Origin: Candidatus Methanomethylophilaceae archaeon
Lineage (GTDB): Archaea; Thermoplasmatota; Thermoplasmata; Methanomassiliicoccales; Methanomethylophilaceae
NCBI GenBank assembly: GCA_016297775.1
Contig: JAEDGA010000055.1
Span: 1-7,646 of the forward strand
Direction of reading: 5' to 3'
DNA: 7,646 bases
Made by a program: the position numbers and the translations under genes. The notes beneath the pieces are model-generated. The model was not told where the DNA came from. It searched no databases and worked only from the letters and a program-made list of their open reading frames with translations. This document shows, one piece after another, positions 1 through 5,184 of the stretch. The number at the start of each line of letters is the position of its first letter. The first letter of the stretch is position 1.

Positions 1-55
1 GGAATGACAATATGAGCAAAAGAGAGCTCACTGGTCAATTTTTGATTATAATAAG

Positions 56-167
56 TGGTCCCCACTCCCTGATTTGAACAGGGGATCTGCTGATTTCAGC
101 GGCTGTACCGGTTTTCACCGGGAACACTCTACAGTCAGCCGCTCTAGCCAGGCTAAGCTAAGTGAGG
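56..167 (-). tRNA. tRNA-Tyr (anticodon GUA), intron-containing, CCA encoded
   Basis: Read on the minus strand, the 7-bp acceptor stem CCTCACT (161-167) pairs with AGTGGGG (60-66), followed by discriminator A (59) and a genomically encoded CCA (56-58). The D stem is GCTT/GAGC, the anticodon stem GCTGA/TCAGC, and the T arm CCCTG-TTCAAAT-CAGGG. The anticodon loop reads CTGTAG then A after removal of an insertion, giving anticodon GTA. The first pair C1–G72 is the known archaeal and eukaryotic tRNA-Tyr identity element, which supports the tyrosine call independently of the anticodon. If the intron is at the usual 37/38 site, exon 1 is 129-167, the intron 95-128 and exon 2 56-94; the mature tRNA is 78 nt with CCA. 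The exact splice site could shift by a base or two. Confidence 0.93.
95..128 (-). other. tRNA-Tyr intron (34 nt)
   Basis: This stretch interrupts the anticodon loop at the position most archaeal tRNA introns use (37/38). It contains a perfect CCGGT–GAAA–ACCGG hairpin with a GNRA loop, immediately followed by TACAG, which is complementary to exon bases CTGTA (loop positions 32-36). That pairing is what the central helix of a bulge-helix-bulge splicing motif needs. The flanking bulges are longer than the canonical three bases (roughly 8 and 9), so the motif is relaxed or the true boundaries differ slightly. Confidence 0.75.
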
Positions 168-189
168 ATAAGGCGGAGATATTATAGAC

Positions 190-197
190 ATATTTAA
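190..197 (-). promoter_or_regulatory. TATA box of tRNA-Tyr
   Basis: TTAAATAT on the minus strand ends 23 bases upstream of the tRNA 5' end and is centred about 26 bases before it. This is the standard spacing between an archaeal TATA box and the transcription start. The 64-base gap that contains it separates the tRNA from the end of the PAC2-family gene, so the tRNA probably has its own promoter. Confidence 0.55.
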
Positions 198-230
198 TGG
201 TTACCTGGGACGTATCGCCGGTAATGCGGT

Positions 231-986
231 TCATCCTATGTAACCGAGGTTATCCTTGTTCTTGGACGCCTCATATGTGCGGACCTTCTCGGCCAATTCC
301 TCTATCTGTTGGCACTTGAGTTCCAGATCGGAACGGTCGAATTTGACACCGAACAGTTTCTCCATGACATCCAGAACATAACATGCGCTCTTGTAGTCGA
401 CGAAGTAACCGGAAGTCTCACCCATTATACATGCACCTTCGATCCCGTGGAACTGGGCAAGTCCGAGGAGCACTCCGCTGGCCCCCACGATTCCTGCAGC
501 GGGTTCTCCCGGTACGAAAGATACGCCGTACGGTTCCAGTTTGTTCTTCGTCTCCATGTCCGTAGCCGCACCCAATACTCTGGGGGTTTCCACGATCTGA
601 CCTGTACCGTATCCTCCGAGTGTGAACACGGTGGACACGTCATGCTTCAGGAATACCTCGTCCATGAGTTCGTTGCATACGGCGAACTGTCCGTCAGGTG
701 TGACGGCCTGGAAGTCTCCGAGAAGGAATATGATGTCGAGATGGCTCTCTCCCACGTCCTTCAGGTAATAGAGTTCGTTCGTGGCAGGTATCGCGATTCC
801 GGAAGGGTCGATGAGGATCTGCGGGGGGAAGTGTTTGGATATCACCGTTGCGAAATGCTTGGCACCGAGCTGGTCGGCCATGAAATCCGCAACGACCTTT
901 CCCACGTTCCCGACACCGGGAAGGCCTTCGATCAGGACGGGTTTGTTGAGCTCAGGCTCATCGGTGTACCTTATCACACTTTCCAT
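231..986 (-). CDS. PAC2-family protein (archaeal proteasome-assembly-chaperone-like)
   Basis: The 251-residue product belongs to the PAC2 family, to which archaeal PbaA/PbaB-type proteins and eukaryotic proteasome assembly chaperones belong. Visible signatures are the N-terminal IEGLPGVGNVG (19-29), the Pro-rich PPQ segment near 54-56, LLGDFQ (88-93), GGYGTG (124-129) and the Gly-rich GIVGASGVLLGLA (165-177). The last ~35 residues are charged and probably helical. The chain ends Gly-Tyr-Ile-Gly, so a Tyr is third from the end rather than second as in a strict HbYX proteasome-docking tail. The ATG at 984-986 has GAGGAG eight bases upstream. The gene is last in the ribosomal/initiation operon and overlaps the nop10 end by 29 bases. 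Family assignment is firm; a proteasome role is inferred from relatives. Confidence 0.88.
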   Translation of the reverse strand: MESVIRYTDEPELNKPVLIEGLPGVGNVGKVVADFMADQLGAKHFATVISKHFPPQILIDPSGIAIPATNELYYLKDVGESHLDIIFLLGDFQAVTPDGQFAVCNELMDEVFLKHDVSTVFTLGGYGTGQIVETPRVLGAATDMETKNKLEPYGVSFVPGEPAAGIVGASGVLLGLAQFHGIEGACIMGETSGYFVDYKSACYVLDVMEKLFGVKFDRSDLELKCQQIEELAEKVRTYEASKNKDNLGYIG

Positions 987-1152
987 TCTCTCCGTACTCC
1001 TCTATGATGCTTCTTCTCCTGTACTCCCCGTATCTGTCCTCCGGAGAGTAACGCGGAGGCGCGGCCTGTCCGGTAGGTCTGCCGCATTCGGGACAAACGT
1101 CCTTGAGTGTGTATATGTCGCAAGTCGCACACTTTCTCAGTGCGGTCCTCAT
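958..1152 (-). CDS. Nop10, H/ACA ribonucleoprotein subunit
   Basis: The 64-residue protein is the small zinc-binding Nop10 subunit of the archaeal H/ACA RNP, which with Cbf5, Gar1 and L7Ae directs RNA-guided pseudouridylation of rRNA. It has the expected zinc pair CATC (8-11) and CPEC (20-23) and the signature PPRYSPEDRYGEYRR (31-45) that lies on Cbf5. A longer reading from upstream, starting MPSSQP, would run into the aIF2α gene and lacks family similarity. The ATG at 1150-1152 starts four bases after the aIF2α stop and is preceded by GTGATC, which can pair with the 16S rRNA 3' end. Its 3' end overlaps the PAC2-family gene by 29 bases. Length is normal for the family. Confidence 0.94.
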   Translation of the reverse strand: MRTALRKCATCDIYTLKDVCPECGRPTGQAAPPRYSPEDRYGEYRRRSIIEEYGENGKCDKVHR

Positions 1153-1156
1153 GTGA

Positions 1157-1939
1157 TCACTTGGTCTCGCGCTTGAGGGAACCCTCTCCACCGGCTGCGA
1201 CGATGGCATCGATGGTGGCGGAGGACACCTTCTTCATGATCTCCTCTGCATCCTTGTACTCGTCGGCGGTGATGACGATCCTGTATCTGGGGGAACCGAC
1301 GGAGGTGATCTCGATGTTGGCATCCTTCGCCACCTTGAGTCCCTTCATGAGTGCGGCTCTGATGACCTCGACACCGTTGGGTGCCCTGGATGTCAGTTCG
1401 AGCGTACCATCGATCTGTACGTAGGGAGGGGTCACATTGTCGACAGCGACCTCGATGAACGTCTCCACCCACTCGCCGGAGTATTCCTTGCGGAAGTCCT
1501 CGGGGGAGGATGCGACGCTCTCAAAAACCTCGTAAAGTGTTTCGTAATCTTCCAGAAGGGAGTCGACGAAGTCATCGTAGGCGGAATCGACGGAGATGGA
1601 GAGCTTCTCGGCGATGATCTCGACGAGCTTCTCTGCCTTCTTCTCGTTCTTCCACTGCTGGACCTTCGCTCTCTTCTGGTGTTCGTTTACGGATTTCAGA
1701 GAAAGGTCGATGTGACCTTTTACAGGGTCGACGCCCAGAACCTTGCAGACGACCTTCTGATTCTCCTTGATGAAATCCCTGATATACTTTACCCAACCAG
1801 CGGCCACATCCCTTACGTGGACGAAGCCTTCCTTGTCGTCATACTCGTCGAGAGTGACGAACGCACCGAAGTTCTTGACGTTGGTCACGGTGCAGACCAC
1901 AAGGTCTCCGTTCTCGGGGAAGCCCCTGGTGCGCGACAT
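1157..1939 (-). CDS. Translation initiation factor aIF2 subunit alpha
   Basis: The 260-residue protein is the alpha subunit of the heterotrimeric factor that brings Met-tRNAi to the small ribosomal subunit. Residues about 10-83 form an S1 RNA-binding domain (GDLVVCTVTNVKNFGAFV, then GHIDLSLKSVNEHQKR at 75-90). A helical domain follows to about 175, and an α/β domain that contacts the gamma subunit closes the protein. Length fits the family. The start ATG overlaps the S27e stop by one base (TGATG), with GAGGT nine bases upstream inside the S27e gene. Oddity: the loop corresponding to the Ser48 phosphorylation site described in Pyrococcus aIF2α reads DVAAGW (44-49), with Ala47 in place of that Ser. 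Confidence 0.96.
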   Translation of the reverse strand: MSRTRGFPENGDLVVCTVTNVKNFGAFVTLDEYDDKEGFVHVRDVAAGWVKYIRDFIKENQKVVCKVLGVDPVKGHIDLSLKSVNEHQKRAKVQQWKNEKKAEKLVEIIAEKLSISVDSAYDDFVDSLLEDYETLYEVFESVASSPEDFRKEYSGEWVETFIEVAVDNVTPPYVQIDGTLELTSRAPNGVEVIRAALMKGLKVAKDANIEITSVGSPRYRIVITADEYKDAEEIMKKVSSATIDAIVAAGGEGSLKRETK

Positions 1940-2106
1940 CAGTTCAGTACCTCAAGCACTTCGCCCTTGACGTCTCCCTTTCCACCGGTGGACTTGATAA
2001 GGGTCGCACCGCAAACGTGGCAGGTGACAGTGGTGGCGGGCTTGCTGAATGCGGTCTGTTCGTTTCCGCAGTCCGTGCACTTGATCTTGACAAAGTTGCT
2101 GGCCAT
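1939..2106 (-). CDS. Ribosomal protein S27e (eS27)
   Basis: A 55-residue small-subunit protein, read as MASNFVKIKCTDCGNEQ at the N-terminus and ending GEVLEVLN. It carries one zinc finger of the C-x2-C…C-x2-C type (C10, C13, C29, C32), and the region from TTVTCHVCGATL to STGGKG matches the family. It lies four bases after the L44e stop and its own TGA overlaps the aIF2α start by one base, which suits coupled translation. The ATG at 2104-2106 is preceded by GGAGTGATC two bases away, an almost complete match to the GGAGGTGATC complement of the 16S 3' end. Its neighbours L44e and aIF2α are the usual archaeal ones. Confidence 0.95.
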   Translation of the reverse strand: MASNFVKIKCTDCGNEQTAFSKPATTVTCHVCGATLIKSTGGKGDVKGEVLEVLN

Positions 2107-2110
2107 GTGA

Positions 2111-2386
2111 TCACTCCGTGAGTTCGAACTTCTTCGCCCTGATGCAGCTGGAGACGTGTGCCTTCTTGCAGGTGGTGCATCTGTATCTGATGTTGACCCT
2201 CTTGGTGGGCTTGTCTCTGTCGGGCTTAGGCCTGGGGAATCCTCCGTAACCTGCGGTTACTCTTCTGAATCTCCTCTGACCCCACTTGAGCTCGCTGGCC
2301 TTCTTCTTCTTGACCCTCTCCACATCGTGGACCGTGTGGGTCTTGCAGAAGGGACAGTACGTTTTGATCGTTCTGGGCATTTTCAT
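2111..2386 (-). CDS. Ribosomal protein L44e (eL42)
   Basis: The 91-residue basic large-subunit protein lies at the ribosomal E site near the 3' end of deacylated tRNA. It has the family's C4 zinc site, CPFC (11-14) and CTTC (70-73), the stretch LKWGQRRFRRVTAGYGG (33-49) and the Pro-Lys-rich segment that follows. Two ATGs are possible, at 2386 and 2380. AGGTGA sits seven bases before the first and thirteen before the second, so 2386 is preferred, although most family members begin at the MPRTIK equivalent. It is the first gene of the operon, behind a TATA box at 2435-2442. Confidence 0.95.
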   Translation of the reverse strand: MKMPRTIKTYCPFCKTHTVHDVERVKKKKASELKWGQRRFRRVTAGYGGFPRPKPDRDKPTKRVNIRYRCTTCKKAHVSSCIRAKKFELTE

Positions 2387-2434
2387 TTTACATTCACCTT
2401 TTTTGTAGGTAAGAATTTGGTAATAGTGAACTAA

Positions 2435-2442
2435 TATTTATA
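2435..2442 (-). promoter_or_regulatory. TATA box of the L44e–S27e–aIF2α–Nop10–PAC2 operon
   Basis: TATAAATA on the minus strand is a near-consensus archaeal TATA box. It is about 50 bases before the L44e start, which predicts a transcription start near 2411 and a leader of about 25 bases containing the AGGTGA ribosome binding site. It lies in the AT-rich 102-base gap between rpiA and the operon, which has no other gene. Inverted repeats flank it (2407-2413 with 2456-2462, and 2423-2428 with 2448-2453). Confidence 0.65.
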
Positions 2443-2488
2443 GGTGCCACTATCACTTACCTTTATTTACTATTATATGAGAGGGTAA

Positions 2489-3175
2489 TCAGCGCCCCAT
2501 CTTGGTGATGGTACCGTCCTTGTGGGATATCAGTACCGTGGTCGCGGTGTTGAGGAACAGTCCGTTGTCCACCGTACCGGGTATGACGTTGATCCTGGAT
2601 TCCAGGAAGAACGGGTTCTTGATGGAATCGAACTTGCAGTCGTAGATGTAGTTGCCGTTGTCGGTTACATAGGGCTGCTGATCGATGGTGCGGAGCTCCG
2701 CCTTGCATCCCTGGAGTTCCAGTGCGAACTTGGTCTTCTTGTGTCCGAATTTGAGGACCTCGACGGGGAGCGGGCATTTGGTACCGAGCTTCTCAACGAG
2801 TTTGCTCTCGTCCACGATGATGACCTCGCTCTCGGATGCGGCGGCGACGATCTTCTCACGGATCAGTGCGCCTCCGAGACCTTTGATGAGCTGCATATCG
2901 GGATCGACCTCGTCCGCACCGTCGATGGTGACGTCGATATGGTCCACATCGTCCACGTCCAGGACGGTGAGTCCGAACTCCTTCGCGAGTTCCTCGCTGC
3001 GAACGGAAGTGGCGGTGCACTTGATGTCCAATCCCTTCTCCTTGACGAGTTCGCCGAGCCTCTTGATGGCATAATATGCCGTGGATCCGGTACCGAGTCC
3101 CACGGTCATCCCGTCCTTGACATATTCCTCGACGGCCTTCTCGGCCACTGCCTTCTTCATCTCGTCGTTGCCCAT
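2489..3175 (-). CDS. rpiA: Ribose-5-phosphate isomerase A
   Basis: The 228-residue enzyme interconverts ribose 5-phosphate and ribulose 5-phosphate in the cytoplasm; in archaea this supplies ribose for nucleotides, usually from the ribulose monophosphate route. The phosphate loop GLGTGSTA (26-33), SVRSEELA (57-64), the catalytic DGADEVD (85-91) and KGLGGALIREKIVA (98-111) with Lys98 and Glu107 are all present. The length equals the family norm. The reading frame stays open upstream to about 3403, but that extension has no similarity to the family; GAGGT (3183-3187) lies seven bases before the ATG at 3173-3175, which fixes the start. It is transcribed away from dph6, probably as a single gene. 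Confidence 0.96.
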   Translation of the reverse strand: MGNDEMKKAVAEKAVEEYVKDGMTVGLGTGSTAYYAIKRLGELVKEKGLDIKCTATSVRSEELAKEFGLTVLDVDDVDHIDVTIDGADEVDPDMQLIKGLGGALIREKIVAAASESEVIIVDESKLVEKLGTKCPLPVEVLKFGHKKTKFALELQGCKAELRTIDQQPYVTDNGNYIYDCKFDSIKNPFFLESRINVIPGTVDNGLFLNTATTVLISHKDGTITKMGR

Positions 3176-3211
3176 TTCAGAGACCTCGTTCCTGGCTAGT
3201 CCTCGATAAGA

Positions 3212-3218
3212 CATAAAT
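3212..3218 (-). promoter_or_regulatory. Probable TATA box of rpiA
   Basis: ATTTATG on the minus strand is centred about 40 bases before the rpiA start codon. A transcription start about 26 bases downstream (near 3189) would place the GAGGT ribosome binding site at the very 5' end of a 14-base leader. The match to consensus is partial. Confidence 0.35.
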
Positions 3219-3241
3219 CTGTCTATCTCTGGACGGCAATC

Positions 3242-3249
3242 TAGATTAA
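3242..3249 (+). promoter_or_regulatory. Possible TATA-like element for leaderless dph6 transcript
   Basis: TAGATTAA is centred 26-27 bases before the dph6 ATG at 3272, the distance expected if transcription starts at the start codon. No ribosome binding site precedes that ATG (the bases are GTCAATCGGCACCGC), which fits a leaderless mRNA. The element itself is a weak TATA match. The alternative is the ATAAAT at 3213-3218 used in the plus direction. Confidence 0.3.
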
Positions 3250-3271
3250 CGGCCGCGTCAATCGGCACCGC

Positions 3272-3949
3272 ATGAGGTTGGCCGCACTCTATTCCGGAGG
3301 CAAGGATTCCACTTTGGCTATGTACACGGCGATACAGATGGGACATGAGGTCCCGTATCTTGTCACCATCAGACCCTCGGATGCGGCATCGTGGATATTC
3401 CACACACCCAACCTTTCCGTCGTTCCGGCGATGGCGGAGGCCATGGGCAGGGAGCTGGTCACCGTGGACAGCGACGGGACCGAATCCGGCGATCTGGAGG
3501 CCATGGAGAGGGTCCTGTCCGGTCTGGATGTAGACGGCATCGTCGTCGGTGCCTTATGGTCGGATTACCAGTGGGACAGGATGAACATCGTCTGCGGAAA
3601 GCTTGGATTGGTGTTGCTGGCACCTTTGTGGAGGAAGGATCAGGACATGGTTTACGACATCATGTGCTCCTCCGGCGTGGAGGCCGTCATCGTCGGGGTG
3701 TTCGCCGAGGGTCTGGATGCGTCATGGCTCGGAAGACGTCTTGACATGGAGACCAAGAAGGATCTGCTGGCACTCCGCGACAGATACGGCATAAGCATAA
3801 TGGGTGAGGGCGGGGAATACGAATCCATGACATTGGATTCGCCGATGCATCTGAAGAGATTGAACATCGATTCTTCCGAAAAGAGGATGGAGAGGGACAC
3901 CGGGGTCCTGGATGTGGGATCGGTATCCCTCTGTGACAAGGGTCACTGA
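3272..3949 (+). CDS. Diphthine–ammonia ligase-type PP-loop ATPase (Dph6 family)
   Basis: The 225-residue protein belongs to the PP-loop ATPases that amidate diphthine to diphthamide on elongation factor 2, the last step of that modification. The PP-loop SGGKDS is at 8-13. Family hallmarks follow: GALWSDYQWDRM (93-104), APLWRKD (117-123), and GEGGEYES (178-185) close to DSPM (189-192). The size matches single-domain archaeal members, which lack the C-terminal RidA-like domains of the eukaryotic enzyme. No ribosome binding site precedes the ATG, so leaderless initiation is likely. The gene ends tail to tail with the peroxiredoxin gene, overlapping it by seven bases. The family is certain; the diphthamide role is known for relatives. 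Confidence 0.92.
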   Translation: MRLAALYSGGKDSTLAMYTAIQMGHEVPYLVTIRPSDAASWIFHTPNLSVVPAMAEAMGRELVTVDSDGTESGDLEAMERVLSGLDVDGIVVGALWSDYQWDRMNIVCGKLGLVLLAPLWRKDQDMVYDIMCSSGVEAVIVGVFAEGLDASWLGRRLDMETKKDLLALRDRYGISIMGEGGEYESMTLDSPMHLKRLNIDSSEKRMERDTGVLDVGSVSLCDKGH

Positions 3950-4422
3950 ATCGCGGACTTCACACCATCGAGTATGTCGTCGAACACCGGCAGTTCCTTG
4001 GGGACGGAGGACCTCCATACGAAGCGTACCTTCATCTCCCCGTCTACTAGGATGAACTCCCTGTTGGTGAATCCCGTGACCATGTGTCCCGGACCGACTA
4101 TCGCACCGTAGGCCTTGGCGACCTCCTTGTCTTTGTCGAACAGGAGTTCCCATTTCAGACCGATCGCTTTCCTGAAACCGGTGTGGCTGTCCATGTTGTT
4201 GTCGTTGATCCCGACCGTCCTCACTCCGAGATCGTCCATCTCCTGTATCCTCTCGCAGAACTTCGTCATGTAGTTGGTACAGTTGATCCCGAAGTCTCCC
4301 ACATAGAAGTTCAGGAGCACGGGACCCTTCTTGACCTCCTCGCTCAGCACGAACGTGCTCCCGTCGGTGCACGGGAGCGAGAAGTCGGGTGCGGTATCGC
4401 CTATTCCGATCGCCATTTTCAT
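3943..4422 (-). CDS. Peroxiredoxin-like protein (AhpC/TSA superfamily), atypical active site
   Basis: The 159-residue protein has the thioredoxin-fold peroxiredoxin layout: GDTAPDFSLP (8-17), a strand GPVLLNFY (33-40), the cysteine helix, and NREFILVDGE (120-129), which supplies the usual Arg (R121). The candidate peroxidatic Cys is C48, and C56 eight residues later could be a resolving Cys. The normal PxxxTxxC motif reads VGDFGINC (41-48), so the conserved Pro and Thr are Val41 and Gly45. The enzyme could therefore be a reductase or a sensor rather than an efficient peroxidase. GGAG five bases before the ATG at 4422 favours MKM over the ATG six bases later. The start overlaps the SMR gene's stop as ATGA, so it is the third gene of the SMR operon. 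Confidence 0.82.
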   Translation of the reverse strand: MKMAIGIGDTAPDFSLPCTDGSTFVLSEEVKKGPVLLNFYVGDFGINCTNYMTKFCERIQEMDDLGVRTVGINDNNMDSHTGFRKAIGLKWELLFDKDKEVAKAYGAIVGPGHMVTGFTNREFILVDGEMKVRFVWRSSVPKELPVFDDILDGVKSAIQ

Positions 4423-4772
4423 TCACTCTCCTTTTTCTTGCCGGATGTCAGCTGCAGGCCGGCAATACCTGCTATAATGAGGGCGACGAACAGCACGCGT
4501 GCGGGTGTGACCACTTCGTTACCCAGAAGCACGGATACGGTGATCGTGCCCACGGCACCTATGCCCGTCCATACCGCGTATGCGGTACCGACCGGGAGCC
4601 CCATGCTCAGCGCCTTGGAGAGGAGGACCATGCTGATTATCAGGAACACGACCACTATCGTACCGAACAGCATGTTGGTGAACCCTTCGGAATAGTCCAT
4701 CGCTATCGCCCACACCATCTCCATGATTCCCGCAAGTACCAGTATGCACCATGCCCTGGAATCGCCATCCAT
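4419..4772 (-). CDS. Small multidrug resistance (SMR) family exporter subunit A
   Basis: A 117-residue, four-helix inner-membrane antiporter subunit of the SMR family (EmrE, Gdx/SugE, YkkC/YkkD relatives). Helix 1 carries the essential Glu in AGIMEMVWAIA (E18), helix 3 has LPVGTAYAVWTGIGAVGT (59-76), and the chain ends in a charged GKKKESE tail. The helix 3 sequence is of the Gdx/SugE type. The frame can be read from a GTG at 4781, but that codon lies inside the strong GGAGGTG (4779-4785), which stands seven bases before the ATG at 4770-4772; the ATG is the better start. It begins one base after the partner SMR gene's stop and overlaps the peroxiredoxin start by four bases. The two SMRs probably pair; the substrate, guanidinium or a larger cation, is not settled. 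Confidence 0.93.
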   Translation of the reverse strand: MDGDSRAWCILVLAGIMEMVWAIAMDYSEGFTNMLFGTIVVVFLIISMVLLSKALSMGLPVGTAYAVWTGIGAVGTITVSVLLGNEVVTPARVLFVALIIAGIAGLQLTSGKKKESE

Positions 4773-4773
4773 C

Positions 4774-5109
4774 TCACGCACCTCCCGCGGTGACGTTCAA
4801 TCCCACGATACCTGCGACGATCATCAGGATGAACATCATCCTCACCAAGGATGCCGATTCGTCGTAGAGTATCAGGCCCATGATTAGCGTGACTATCGCA
4901 CCTATCCCCGTCCATACCGCGTATGCCGTGCCGGCACCCAACGGTACCATGGCGACGGATAGGAGGTACAGGTCGACGACGACTATGGCCACGGTGAGGA
5001 GTGCCCACTTCACGTCGCGGAGGTTGTCGGACCTCTCCAACGTGTACACCCAACAGGGCTCCAGGAAGCCCGCTATAACGATGATCGCCCATGCAACATC
5101 CATGAACAT
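4774..5109 (-). CDS. Small multidrug resistance (SMR) family exporter subunit B
   Basis: A second SMR protein of 111 residues with four membrane helices. The coupling Glu is E17 in AGFLEPCWVYTLE (13-25), and helix 3 contains AGTAYAVWTGIGA (59-71). It differs clearly from its partner, for example NLRDVKWALLTV after helix 1, resembling one member of the YkkCD-like heterodimers. Adjacent, unequal SMR genes usually encode two halves of one antiporter with opposite membrane orientation. Starts at 5109 (MFM) and 5103 (MDVAW) are both possible. There is no ribosome binding site, but the TATA-like GATATAA at 5127-5133 stands 21 or 27 bases from them, which would fit leaderless initiation at 5103. First gene of the SMR–SMR–peroxiredoxin operon. 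Confidence 0.92.
   Translation of the reverse strand: MFMDVAWAIIVIAGFLEPCWVYTLERSDNLRDVKWALLTVAIVVVDLYLLSVAMVPLGAGTAYAVWTGIGAIVTLIMGLILYDESASLVRMMFILMIVAGIVGLNVTAGGA
4779..4785 (-). promoter_or_regulatory. Ribosome binding site deciding the SMR subunit A start
   Basis: GGAGGTG on the minus strand matches the 16S rRNA 3' complement and lies seven bases before the ATG at 4772. It is located in the last codons of SMR subunit B and contains the upstream GTG that could otherwise be taken as the start. Confidence 0.8.
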
Positions 5110-5126
5110 ATGTATGTGTCTGCTTC

Positions 5127-5133
5127 GATATAA
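5127..5133 (-). promoter_or_regulatory. TATA-like element of the SMR–peroxiredoxin operon
   Basis: TTATATC on the minus strand is centred 27 bases before the ATG at 5103 and 21 before the ATG at 5109. A second TATA-like run, ATATAAA, occurs further upstream at 5151-5157. Which one is used cannot be told from the sequence. The 80-base gap is too short to hold a ykkC-type guanidine riboswitch, and none is visible. Confidence 0.4.
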
Positions 5134-5184
5134 CCGGCTCCCCTTTCAGTTTTATATGAGGGCATTATACGTCTATGCAAGTGG

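Noticed and set aside
12..77. A 21-residue plus-strand reading frame starting MSKREL at the window edge.
   Set aside because: It runs into the tRNA on the other strand, has no ribosome binding site and no similarity; the first 55 bases look like AT-rich spacer.
309..1007. A 232-codon plus-strand open frame.
   Set aside because: Antisense shadow of the PAC2-family gene; no recognisable domain and no promoter or ribosome binding site.
1153..1209. N-terminal extension of Nop10 to 83 residues.
   Set aside because: It overlaps the end of aIF2α, the family begins at MRTALRKC, and the GTGATC site stands just before that ATG.
2522..3199. A 225-codon plus-strand open frame.
   Set aside because: Antisense shadow of rpiA, which has all catalytic motifs on the other strand.
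3176..3403. N-terminal extension of RpiA to 304 residues.
   Set aside because: The extra 76 residues have no family similarity, run antisense into dph6, and a good GAGGT site marks the start at 3175.
3722..4426. A 234-codon minus-strand open frame, Arg- and Gln-rich.
   Set aside because: Frame-shifted shadow of the peroxiredoxin gene running on into the antisense of dph6; composition is unlike the real proteins around it.
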